Shown piece by piece: positions 26,378 through 36,840 of a stretch of 64,000 nucleotides of DNA. Every line of letters begins with the position of its first letter. Positions within the stretch are counted from its first letter, which is position 1. Source of the stretch: Struthio camelus (taxonomy: Eukaryota > Chordata > Aves > Struthioniformes > Struthionidae); assembly GCF_040807025.1 (NCBI RefSeq), contig NC_090951.1, positions 4,278,001-4,342,000 on the forward strand. The letters are read 5' to 3'. The notes under the pieces are model-generated. The model ran no database searches. It saw only the letters and a program-made list of their open reading frames with translations, and was not told where the DNA came from. Made by a program: the position numbers and the translations under genes.

Positions 26378-29300
26378 CTTCGTTAAGAGAAAAAAAGGGA
26401 AGAATGTCTCTGACTTCCAGCAGTATTCAGTCCCCCAAATGCACTAGATCTACTGTTTTTACATATGGCTCCCTTAAACTTTTCTAAAGAGTACTAGTTT
26501 TCCTGACTGCTTTGTAAACGAAATACAATCTTTGATCAACCAGTGTTTTCAAAGCAGCTCACTCTAACTCCTAACATACATTTTGACCCCCTAAAAGTGA
26601 AAATCACACCATTCATCTGGATTAAAAGCAAGAGGCACCACAAAACAAAACCGTAACCCTCCCTCCGATACAGCTGCCTATGGCCAGATCCTGCAACGAA
26701 CAGCGCATGCCCTTGTACTTATTCGCACAAATAGTTTCCCTGATGATAGACACATATGACTGAAATTAAGCACAGGAGGAGAAGATGCATTTAGCCTAAG
26801 AGTCACATGGGAGGATGGAGAAGAAAGAAACAACATAAAGGTGGAAGAACGTAATAGCTGGGATATAAGATACAGTCAAGTGAAATAAATACCAACAAAA
26901 TCACAGTTTGGAAGTACTGCTCATACTCATGACAAAACGCATGATCATGCCTTTCTTAGTTTCACTGAACAGTCTTTCCCCCAGTCTGTAGAAAGCAGCT
27001 GCATGCCGAAAAGCTGAAGGCAGACGTACACAGGCTACCTTCAACTTACCGGCGGTAAAACAGACTCTGTATTCATCTTCGATAACCCCGTTATCAGCCA
27101 TCTGGGCCAGCAAGGCATTGGACCACTCAATCCCAGCCTTCCTCCCATCGGGGAAAAAGACGTAGCCTACAGTGAGGCTGAAGGGGAGAGAAACGGAGCA
27201 CAGCTAAAGTTCAACCTACACTCAGATGGAGCAGCACTCCGGCCTTCCAGAAGAGCTCAGAGTTGAGCACAGGCTTCAGCCGTGGCTGGCAGCAGGAATA
27301 AGAAGAAACGGTTACGCAGGATGCCGTGAGCTCCAGGCAGGGGAAGCCATGCATGCAGGGGAGAGGATGAGGTTTGCAGGAAGGAGGATTGTGAAATGGG
27401 CAGAAGACGGGCAGGACAGAAAAGGAAACTTCCCTTGAAGTTTGCAAGACAACCAAGTAGCTGTGTCCCTGGGGGACTCTTTGGGTTCAGCTTTTCCACC
27501 AAAACACGGTATTAGGCCTGGCAACCATCTGAATGCGCTTTGCAATCTTCTGATTTAAGATATGAGGCACTGCGGCAGTAATCTGCTGATTTCGGTCTTT
27601 AACGCCTTTTTCCAGCTTCTCACATGCATGTTTGGAAAGGCAAAAATACATCACAAAGCATGCTCCCACTGCACAGGGGGGCATCCTGCAGAGAAACCCC
27701 GAAGCACTCATATAACAGCGCCACACTGAGATTTCAGCTGCAGCCACACTCACATGGCTGAGTCTTATCCCGCTTCCTCCACTATGGAGGGAGACACATT
27801 CTCAAAGAGTTGCAAGTGTCCAGTTTGTACCTCTAAATCATATGGACTCTCAGCCATGCAGCTGTACCAGCCAAATAGTAATGGCACGTAAATGCAGTAA
27901 TTGAAAGTAAAAGCTGGCCCTGTGACCAACTGCAAATGGAAAACTGGGCAGAGGGAGTGGAGAGCATGAGAAAGAGCGGTGTGGACGGACACCGGGCTAT
28001 GCAGGTCTAAGCAAGAATGCACGTACAGTTGTCCTGCAGAGCAACTTCTCTCATCTTTAAGACGTGTGTAAACAGCAGTGCAGACTTCCTTGGTTACTTA
28101 CTTGGTTGCGGTTGCTGGCATATTAATAACTGTTAAATGTGCAGCAGTCCCGTCCTGTAAGAGAGCAATAGAGAAAGAACTAAGTCTAGTTTGTGCAGAC
28201 GAATACTACTGGTTGTATACTGACTTCAAGAGGACACTAGGTACACCTCAGATTATGTCACCTGTTATTAATTTATACTTTGAAACCTTCTCTATACATC
28301 TTACATGAAGATCTGGCTGTAAATGCGGATCCAAGAATTTAAACTAGGCACATTAAATATAAATTAAGGACATTAAGGACAATAGAAAGACCACAGCAAG
28401 CATATGTAAGAGGAGAAGGGAACTAATAAATGCAGAGACTTCAGCTAGTCATGTTCAAAACCGCCAGAAAAGGCCTGAGCAAGCCGATCAAAGTTGGCCC
28501 TGCTTTGACTAGAGGTGTCTTCTAACCTGTATTACATGATGTCTGAGAGCAGCCCACAGGAAAAATGTTAAATAAGAAGTAACTGGAATCCATGCGTTTG
28601 TTCATTACTCCTCCACCCTTAAGCCTGAATACCTTCATGCTCCATTTATTTGAGCTGCTTTGAGGCAAATATAAGTCTACGTTGTGACATTATACATGTA
28701 AAGACACTCAGGGTGTGAGGACTCCAAACTTCAGTCAGTGATTATCTTTAATTCCTCCTTAACAAACACTCAAATGGCTTTTAATTAGGGAGGGGGGGAG
28801 ACATAGCATTCTGAGCAGCAGGCATTCTGAGTCCTGAGTCCTGAGTAACTACAAAGAAAGGGGAGAAGTTATTATCTGATGATACACGCCACAGTGCACA
28901 AGCACCGTCTTATTAAAAGCTAGCCTGCGTATGTTAAATCACAGCAGCTCCTGGATTTAGGCGTACGTGGGATTTTCCAAGGTGTGTTTTTATGTTGACC
29001 CATATATACCCGGGAAAGCTTTTTTATTCTGCCTTAATTCCTGAAATGCTGCCTTTAACAAACAGTTTAGACTTCCTTATGCCTTTTCATAAGCATCTGC
29101 CAGGTTGTGTGCTGGCAGGTAAGGCCGGGATTCAGGATGTCCCCAGGCTACGAGCAGCCACAGAGCAGATGCTCCTCCAGCACAGCCACCGCAGCAAAGC
29201 AAGAGAATTAAAGCTGAGTACAGGCAGGCGTATTTGCAGACTGCTGTCATGAGGGCTTAGGATGCTGTCGGGAATATCAGACTCCCGGCTACCAGGAATC

Positions 29301-32300
29301 AGCACTGCATCAACTCCGTTGAGCTCTGAGTATCTGCAGCAGCTGAGAATCTGTCCTGTAAAGCTACTGATCTAATTTTTCTAAAAAAGCAAAAATAAAT
29401 GGTTTCAAGTTAATCAGCACAATTTTTTGGTTCAACCAATGTAACAAAATTCTCAGCTACTATTCACATGGCTCTACGCTATTGCAAATTGCTTCCAGCA
29501 TTTATGTGCACTACTGGTGGCACCAGTGAGCACCTCTGATTGCACACCGTGGTTCCCCTCAGTGCACTATTGCTGGATATTCAAGTATGACTGACAAGTT
29601 TAGACATGCTTGCAATTTCATCGTTAAGTGGCGTAATGGCATGTTAATACCTACGTCAAAGCGTGCCAAAATCATGACATAACGGTAAATCTCAGACCAG
29701 TTCCGGATACCTGCAAAAGACAAGAACAAAATCGCCAAATTTGAAGGTCACCATTGCTGGACAATAGGAAATAATGGTAACAGACATTAACTCTGGCTAA
29801 AGAAATTCTCTAGTAGTTGATAACGTGCTAAGCATATACCTGCCCCAAACAACAGTAATGGAACTGTTTTTATCAGCAGAAGGAAATAAGATAGACGTGA
29901 ATAAGATGGATCGTTCCCCTTTTTCCAGTAGTTTAGGGCCTAACGGAAAGGGAAGGAGAGCAGCTCATCAAGTCAGACTGACGGCAGGTTTATATGCTTG
30001 CCCAAACTACGGAAATGTCACGAAACATTTTAACAGCTACAAGTGTATCAGTGCCTTTGTAGCAGCTCATGAGACACGAGCGGACCAAATGCTCTCCATC
30101 ACGAACCCACAGTCCTATCACTAACAGCAACGGTGTCACTATGTAGTTTGCCAGGTGAGTGAACAGTTTCTAGCGCTGTTACCGTAAGAGTGGCTCCGAA
30201 CACCTTTGAGGGAAAGTTTTGTTTTCTCATGATTTTCTATTTCAATTTCTCCAACAGACTGGCCCCACTGCTCATGACGAAAATGTTCCCTTAGTCTGGA
30301 GGAAAGAAAAAAGAAAGAGTTGATCAACCCGGGCAAAATCAACGAGGCTGCTGTTCATACTGTCCCCAGTGCCAACTTGACGGACTTAAATCCCCAAATG
30401 AAGCAAAGATTTCAGAGCATCTGGATCATGGTTATACTAGAGTCTACAGATTATCAAACACATTTCTAAATTTCCAAATTATTGCTGCATAATGCTTATA
30501 AGACATCTAGGAAGAAAACAACAGCAAGTTCCCACCTTGAGAGACTACAGAAAATGCCCTCTGTTTCACAGAAATGAAATACCACCCAACAGTTGCTGCT
30601 CTACATCAACAAAGACAACACACTATCTGATGTACACGTTTTTTTTCCCTGTGTTTACAGTTCTCCAAAGCCTTCGTAGTAGTTTAAACACCTACTTTTG
30701 CCCTCCCTTCACATTCAACCCTTCCCTTAGACATACCAACACCACTGACTGTAGAAGAGGCCTAAGTCAGGTTGCTAAACAGTGAAGAGAGACTGAAAAT
30801 GAAATATTCCTAATCCTCAAGGTTTTACAGCCCAAGACTGCAGCCTTTGAGTGGGGATGTCCCTCCACCCCAGTGGTAGGAAGACCCCGCTCATGCTCAG
30901 GAGCCTCCTTAGAGGTCGCCAAGAGTGTTGTGGTGACCTAACGCAGGAGATACCTGAAAGGAGCCTTGTCCTTTATTTGCTCACTTTAAATTAAACTCAA
31001 TCTTCTAAAATCACCTGTAACAACACAGGACAGATCCTGAAGAGGTCTGTAGAAAAATTACTTTTACCCCCAGCAGAGTTTAATGTTGTCTCTCACTTTT
31101 TGACCCTTCGGAAGAACTCGATGTTCCATGGTTCCTCGGCAAGAGCACGTACAAATGTGCGGGGGTGACTGTCGACGCTAAAGTTAAAGACTTCCGTGAA
31201 GTTCTCCCAACTAGCAAAAGAGGGGTAAAAATAAAAGCCGTTATCAGCTTCCGGTTTGTACCAGGCCAAGTCATGCACTTGTTACACTTACAACAGCAAC
31301 CATCGCATTTTATCACGCTTGGAAACGTGTGATTTTTGTCATTTTTTAAAATGTTACCAGTTTTCAAGAAATCAATCAAAAGGAAACAGAGAACAGCAAC
31401 AACACCTGCATAACAGCACAGCGAGGGTCAACAGACTGCTTAGGAAGGGAAGTTGGATAGGCAGAGCCGTGAGCCAAAGCAGCGCTGCTTTCTCTCGGGT
31501 AGTCTGCTTGGAGGTACATAGGCAGCATCACACCAGAAGCACTCTGCTACTTGGACAGCAAATCATTTTTTATGAGACAAATAGAGACCATAAAGCAGGT
31601 AGTGTTTGCACTGCAGGGAAACAACAGCAGAAAGTGGAGGCAGAGGAAAGGTCTGCGTTTGTGCATTTTAGTGCAAAGTATCTTTGTGCACATGACCCTT
31701 TGAAAGCAGTAACTGTGTGGATAAATGTAGTAAAACTGCAAATATATATTCTGAACAGAGAACGTGTCTTTATGTGTGTTAGCTAAAGCTACTAAAAAGC
31801 TACCAAAAGCTTGTGTGCTTTTGCCTAGTCAGATGAGCAGAGCTCCTGCACAAGTATACGCCAGAATCATTCCTAACCTATATTTGTTTGTTACTTGGGC
31901 TTTATTTCTACTCCTAAAGATGAAATGTAGGAAACAGGCCAGACAGCGGCACCACTGTATATGGAGACCACAGCATTTTCTTACAGAAGCTCTAAAATAC
32001 TTTTAAAGCAGCTTGCCCCCCACCAAAATATACCAGAAACTGCGATCTCAGCTGTGACGACTTCCTAAATAACAAACACTGAGGTCCTGATTATGTCACA
32101 AGTTTGGTTTCATCTACACATTCTTCAACAAATGAACCAAATCTTTAACTAGGAACTTACTACACATCCCAGAACAAAGTGAAAAAGCTCTTACAGGAGA
32201 GAGAATTTAACTGGTACAAGTTCGCCTTCCTCTTTGCTCCACTGCTGCCGATAGGGTCCTTTTCTGTAAGACAAAGCACCGTAATTTTGCATTATTCCTA

Positions 32301-35300
32301 AACCAATAGCAAAAAGCATCTTGCACATTTGGAAGTGGATATAACAGGAGACACCGCAGAAGAATGAAGCTGCTATGTGCTAAGGTAGAATAATAACACA
32401 ATCACAGCCCCACACTGGCTGCAGGAATTACCAGCTGTGACTGTTACCTTATAGCTTTTGCTTCACGTTGGTGAGATGCATTTCCAGGTAGGGTTCAAAA
32501 AGCCATAGTCTGAAGTCTAAGTTAGACTGCTGAGCTTAAACACAGATAAATGAAACTACAGAGTGCTGCAGTACCTGAGCAGTCCCTCGAAGCTTATTTT
32601 CCAGTGGTTCTGGGGCTCTAAGTATTCAATGGTGAGCCCTCCACCATGCCAAAGCTCTTCAGATTCATCGCGCACCATCATATTTGGATGCTGCGGGTGC
32701 TACGGAGACATTTCAGGAAAACATTTGTTTAATGCAGCTGTAGGGAGGAAATGAGGGTGAATTCCCACTCCGACGGCCTGTTGGAGGAGGAACGTTTGAT
32801 TCAGTTGGCTCTTAGGTTCTACCAGCTTTAGGGAAACCACAGAATAGAGAGGAAAAATTGCATCTAAAACACCTGAGTTCTTGGACAACATGTTTCAGAT
32901 CGTACAGCCGAATTATTTGTGTGAAAGGCTGCAGCCTTTAAGAGGTTAGCCCAGCCAAGCAGATGCAGGGCTCTAGGGGTTTAAAGTTATTTTTAGATTG
33001 AATTTGATGAAACTCTAAAATGAACTAAATTTCTAGTGGCCACAAGCTCCCCAGAGTCTTCAGCTACGCTTTGGAAATAAGTCTTGTTTGCTAAACTTTC
33101 TGAAAGAGAGCTTATACCTGCTGCTGTAAGTAAGTATCTAAGAAGGTCCTGACCTTGACTGGCAGTTCTTAAATAACTCAGCCAAACAGAAACATTGCTG
33201 TACTACTAAATATGAATAGAAAACCAAACAGTGCACCTCAGTCTTCTGTTTTCTGGCTTTCTACAAATAGGATGCCTCCTGCTTTTTTGTGGTCATGGCT
33301 ACTTAGCAAACTAATCTGCTAATGTAAAGGTAGTTAGTTGAATGCAAAGAGATTTATGCCAGATCTTTCTTCCTCCTTTACAATGTAGTCACCTATTGAC
33401 AAAAAGAAAATCCACAGGCAAAGCATATTATTAATATTCCTCTTTTTTTAGTAAGAATGAAGTGGATGAATATATAACTCCATAAAGCTTTCTTTTCTCT
33501 TAGAAAAGAAACCCACAATGACTTTCACACAATGACAATTCCACAATGACTTTTATAGCATCCATTAATGAAAAAAAAAAAAAAGAAAAATCAACCCTAA
33601 CGATACAACATAACTTATTAACCCCATGCTGTATGTTAACACAAAGACTATAAGCTCAGATTCTTCACTGGTACTCAGAAACATTTTTCTTGCCTTCATG
33701 TCTATTGCTCCTTGGTTTAATGAATCTTTTTAGATGAGAACAGGTCTCACGGCATATTTGGCTTCCAGCGATCGCTGCTACTATCACTGGAAGAGAGCTA
33801 CAGAGAGATGGTGGATCCAAGGATGCATTCATTATTTTAAGAAGGAAGAAGAAACCAAGCATTGCTTGTAACTGTCTTTATTCAGAGCTCTGATGTTCTA
33901 CTGTTAATGCAGTGAAGATGCAGAGCACTTCTGCTTGGGATCATAATATAAATTCAAGCTAGGTGTTGAGCACCGTCTTGAGTGTCACCCCACAGCCCCA
34001 GCCGCCTTCTAGTGCGCCACTTACTTCAAACTCTCCTATCCCAGCCACTCTCAGGAAAAGCCACATTTCGCAGATGCCACCGGGACGTCTTGCAAGACGA
34101 GCAATCACAAAAGTCTTGTTGGTCTCTGCAAACCCCGTGAAGTAAACTGAATCCAGTGCCTAGGGAGAAGGAAGCAGAGCTGAGCTCCAGCCGGAGGCAG
34201 GAAGGGAGGGGACAAGGCGAGGAGTTTCCTGTTTTCCACAGGCTCCTTCTCTAGAACCAAATTTTACCTTCACTCTGTATTTAGTACCATTCCCACCAGC
34301 CAACAGAGATATAGATATGTAGGACATACATATGTGGGAAACATAGAATTAAAAAGGAAAGAGAAAGTGAAAGAAAGATTCCTAGGAAACCTAGCACAGT
34401 ACTCTTGTGACTAGCAGCAGAGCTGGCGTTGGGACAGTTGGCTCTCAAGTCAACTCAAGTCTCAAACTATTAGGCACAGAAGTCCATAGCTGCAAATTCA
34501 GGTGTGTATCTTCACATAATTGTGCAGAACTCACTCAAAGTGAACTTTACAAGTTGGAATATGGAAATTAAGACTTATGTATCCATGTTCGGGCATGGAT
34601 AAAGTTCTGCTTCAGAAAGATTATCCATAGTGAAATGCCCCAAAACAATACTGTGAGATGACTACGGTCTGAATGCACACAGACTACTGGGCGCAGAGTG
34701 AGCCCGCTGGACTGCCAAAGCAAAAATTCAGAGATATCATTTCTGAAAGGTTTTTCTACGTCCTTTTTAGACCTTTCTTGTAAGTGGTGTTTCACTGCTC
34801 CTGCTTTGGCGAGGAGAGGGGAAACCACACATCCCTTGGCTATAACTCGAACCACCCTGGAAGTCTGATTTGGAACATGAAGCCATTTCACCCCCCTCAA
34901 ATCTGATTGAGATGGGCAAAACACTTCAAGAAGTTCCTGGGAATTTTTCTTTTTCTTTTCTTTTTTTTTTTTTTTAGGGGAAACAGAGGCCCCAACACAT
35001 TCAGTAAAAGCGAGGACTTCAGGAGTCCTAGAAGTTTATAGGAAATGTTAGTAAGTGGTTGATTTTTCACAAAAAAAAAGTGGCTTAGGACTAAAAATCT
35101 CTACTAAAAATCTACAAGCTCAGTCTTGATGAAGCAACAAAGACTGAGGGAAACCACAGCCCATCAATCAGTCTTTCTGCTTCCTGCCAAATGCACCAAA
35201 TAATATATAGCAAAGCCCACCCAAACCTCACTATTAGGGGCAGTGAGATTGTTGTATGAACAAAGGCAAAGTACAAGTTGTAGATAATGGGTTTACTATT

Positions 35301-36319
35301 TATTAAGCAGACAAGTACTCCCGGAAAACTAGATTATATTCACCAAGTGTGCTGAAATAAAAGCCTTGGGTGCCTCATAGCATGTCTTTTTTTTTTTTCC
35401 CACCACAGCCAGCTGGCCTGATTAGAGATAATCCTTCTCCCTGCAAGGGACACCCATAGTGACACCCCCACCCTGTCTCCCCAGCGGGATGCAAGGCGCT
35501 GGGGTGCTGAGGATGGGAGCCCCAAGGAGTGCTAGGCACCAGGATAACGAGGAAGCAGGTCCTTGAAGGATGTGGAGTGCTGGGATGTGGGTCCCTGGAG
35601 ATGTGTGTCCCTGCGGGGGGCTACAGGTCCCCACGGGATGTGGATTCTGGGTGGATGCAGTGTGGCACACCAGGATGAGGGTCTCAGGGATGGGGGTTCC
35701 CACGGGATGCGGATCCCCAGGGAATGCAAGTCCCTGGGGGATATAGCTCCTGGGATGGAGGTCTTGGAGGATGCACATCTGGGGGAGGGGGGTGTCTCGG
35801 GGGAATATGGGTCCTGGAGATGGGGCTCCTGGGGGCGAGGGTGGGTCCAGGAGGACTCAGAGGATTTGGTCCTGGGGGAACGGGGGTCCTGGGGATCGGG
35901 GCCCTGGGAGGGAGACCGTCCTGGACGAAATGTGGGTCCTGGGGATGGGGAGTGCGAGCCTGTGGGTCCTGGGGGGATGAGGGCTGTGGGTTGGGGGGGA
36001 CAGGGGTGGCAGGGGATGGGTCCCTAGGGTAGTGGGGTCTGGGGGATCGGGGTTATGGGGATGGGGGTGCCTGGGGAGGGGTCCCTGGGGGAGTGGGGTC
36101 CGGTAGCACGGGGGGGCCACTCACGTGGGGGTCGGAGCGGAGCGTGCGCGGCCGCCGGGGCTCCGCGGAGCCGCCGCCCGCCCGCTGCCGCCAGCCGCCG
36201 TGGCCGAGGAGCAGGAGGCAGCCCAGGGCCCAGCGCTTCAGCGGCGCCGCCGCCCACCGCGCCCCCAGCAGCGCCGCCGCCGCCGCCGCCAGCGCCGCCG
36301 CCAGCGCCAGCGCCAGCAT
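26217..36319 (-). CDS. PEP-synthase N-terminal-domain-like membrane protein (ten exons)
   Basis: Ten minus-strand exons join in phase to a complete 382-codon frame: 36125-36319, 34025-34159, 32575-32699, 32195-32263, 31097-31210, 30183-30295, 29655-29710, 28102-28154, 27050-27177 and 26217-26377. All nine introns have GT..AG ends. The first ATG in the frame (36319) was chosen. Residues 2-20 are almost pure Ala/Leu and 31-38 are hydrophobic, suggesting a signal anchor. The body contains VYFTGF (70-75), ARLARR, WKISFEGLLR (143-152), the FRHEQWGQ block (218-225) and GVRSHSYGIRNW (244-255). It ends in GWGLVEFYYR. By memory this order matches the N-terminal region of arthropod 'putative phosphoenolpyruvate synthase' proteins. 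No ATP-grasp, swivelling-histidine or PEP-utilising domain is encoded within 26 kb downstream, so PEP-synthase activity should not be assumed. Biochemical role unknown. The gene model is strong; the family name is moderate. Confidence 0.85.
27050..27177 (-). CDS. PEP-synthase-N-like gene, coding exon 9
   Basis: 128 bases encoding residues 287-329, with GYVFFPDGR and the acidic EDEYRVCF. Acceptor CTTCAG, donor GTAAGT. Confidence 0.85.
28102..28154 (-). CDS. PEP-synthase-N-like gene, coding exon 8
   Basis: 53 bases encoding residues 270-286, DGTAAHLTVINMPATAT, matching the DGT turn expected after the arginine/histidine motif. Acceptor TTACAG, donor GTAAGT. Confidence 0.85.
29655..29710 (-). 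CDS. PEP-synthase-N-like gene, coding exon 7
   Basis: 56 bases encoding residues 251-269. It completes GVRSHSYGIRNW and continues into IYRYVMILARFD. Acceptor TTTTGCAG, donor GTAGGT. Confidence 0.85.
30183..30295 (-). CDS. PEP-synthase-N-like gene, coding exon 6
   Basis: 113 bases encoding residues 213-250, with FRHEQWGQSVGEIEIE and the first half of the GVRSHSYG motif. Acceptor TCCAG follows a clear pyrimidine tract; donor GTAACA. Confidence 0.9.
31097..31210 (-). CDS. PEP-synthase-N-like gene, coding exon 5
   Basis: 114 bases encoding residues 175-212, including WENFTEVFNFS and RALAEEPWN. Acceptor GCTAG, donor GTGAGA (31091-31096). Confidence 0.85.
32195..32263 (-). CDS. PEP-synthase-N-like gene, coding exon 4
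   Basis: 69 bases, split codons at both ends. It encodes residues 152-174, with KGPYRQQW and LVPVKFS. Acceptor TTACAG, donor GTAAGA. Confidence 0.85.
32575..32699 (-). CDS. PEP-synthase-N-like gene, coding exon 3
   Basis: 125 bases, ending phase 2. It encodes residues 111-151, including GGGLTIEYLEP and WKISFEGLL. Donor GTACTG is weaker than the others but leaves the frame intact. Confidence 0.85.
33514..33550. repeat. Three copies of the word CACAATGAC
   Basis: The nine-base word occurs at 33514-33522, 33528-33536 and 33542-33550, evenly spaced at 14 bases, inside intron 2 of the minus-strand gene. Significance unknown. Confidence 0.7.
34025..34159 (-). CDS. PEP-synthase-N-like gene, coding exon 2
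   Basis: 45 codons, phase 0 to 0, acceptor TCCCTAG, donor GTAAGT (34019-34024). It encodes residues 66-110, beginning ALDSVYFTGF, with a basic ARLARR word followed by EMWLFLRV. This is the best-preserved family landmark near the N-terminus. Confidence 0.85.
34160..36124 (-). other. Intron 1 of the PEP-synthase-N-like gene
   Basis: GT..AG intron between the CpG-island exon and the first body exon. The half next to exon 1 is a G-rich minisatellite. The rest is AT-rich with pyrimidine runs at 34949-34975 and 35387-35398. Confidence 0.75.
35560..36115. repeat. Degenerate G-rich minisatellite
   Basis: About 550 bases are built from irregular variants of a GGGATG(T/G)GGGTCCTGGGG-like word on the plus strand, so the pre-mRNA of the minus-strand gene is C-rich here. 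Runs of three to six G recur every few bases, giving high G-quadruplex potential on the plus strand. The plus-strand frames stay open for up to 154 codons only because the repeat lacks stop codons; they are not genes. Purity increases toward 36115, next to the exon 1 donor. Confidence 0.85.
36125..36319 (-). CDS. PEP-synthase-N-like gene, coding exon 1
   Basis: 65 codons, phase 0, from ATG 36319-36317 to donor GTGAGT (36119-36124). It encodes the Ala/Leu-rich membrane or signal segment and an Arg/Pro-rich linker ending SDPH. It is GC-rich and lies inside the CpG island. Confidence 0.8.
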
Positions 36320-36329
36320 CGCGCCGGGC

Positions 36330-36725
36330 TGCGCGGGGCTGCGGGGCTCGGCGCTGCGCGGGGCTGCGGTGCTCGGCGCCGCGCGGAGCTCGGCGCTGCG
36401 CGGTGCTCGGCGGTGCGCGATGCTGCGGTGCTCGGCGCTGCGCGGAGCTCGGCGGTGCGCGATGCTGCGGTGCTCGGCGCTGCGCGGTGCTGCGGTGCTG
36501 CGGTGCTCGGCGCCGCGCGGAGCTCGGCGGTGCGCGATGCTGCGGTGCTCGGCGCTGCGCGGAGCTCGGCGGTGCGCGATGCGCGATGCTGCGGTGCTCG
36601 GCGCTGCGCGGTGCTGCGGTGCTCGGCGCCGCGCGGAGCTCGGCGCTGCGCGGTGCGCGATGCTGCGGTGCTCGGCGCCGCGCGGAGCTCGGCGGTGCGC
36701 GATGCTGCGGTGCTCGGCGCTGAGC
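36330..36725. repeat. GC-rich minisatellite in promoter/5'UTR
   Basis: About 400 bases of tandem copies based on GATGCTGCGGTGCTCGGCGC followed by TGCGCGGAGCTCGGCGGTGCGC (period about 42). Shorter and longer variants arise by duplication of the TGCTGCGG and GCGCGATGC sub-words. Clean units start near 36419 and 36461. The array ends about 10 bases upstream of the chosen start codon of the minus-strand gene. It lacks stop codons in essentially all six frames, which yields spurious frames of 220-300 codons. Copy number is likely variable or collapsed in assemblies. Confidence 0.9.
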
Positions 36726-36840
36726 ACCGCCGCCCACCCCTGCGTCCGCCTCCGCCCGCTCCCGTCGCCGCCAAACCCCGCCTCGAGGCCGCTTCCCAGA
36801 AGCCCGGTTTTGGCGGCTGGCTGAGCTCATTTCCGTGAGG

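Larger units (their letters stand above)
26378..34024 (-). other. Introns 2-9 of the PEP-synthase-N-like gene
   Basis: Introns lie at 32700-34024, 32264-32574, 31211-32194, 30296-31096, 29711-30182, 28155-29654, 27178-28101 and 26378-27049. They are AT-rich with no recognisable nested gene. A 176-codon plus-strand frame at 31256-31786 lacks coding character. A three-fold CACAATGAC word repeat lies at 33514-33550. Confidence 0.6.
36125..36840 (-). promoter_or_regulatory. CpG-island promoter of the PEP-synthase-N-like gene
   Basis: Very GC- and CpG-rich over about 700 bases, covering coding exon 1, the presumed 5'UTR and upstream DNA. No TATA box is evident, and the start site cannot be placed because most of the island is tandem repeat. 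GC content falls abruptly beyond about 36840. Confidence 0.75.

Noticed and set aside
31256-31786. 176-codon plus-strand open frame
   Set aside because: It lies antisense within an intron of the minus-strand gene and has no motif or coding-like composition.
35422-36120. Plus- and minus-strand frames with Gly/Trp-rich or His/Pro-rich repeats
   Set aside because: Products of the G-rich minisatellite in intron 1, with no ordered domain or splice support.
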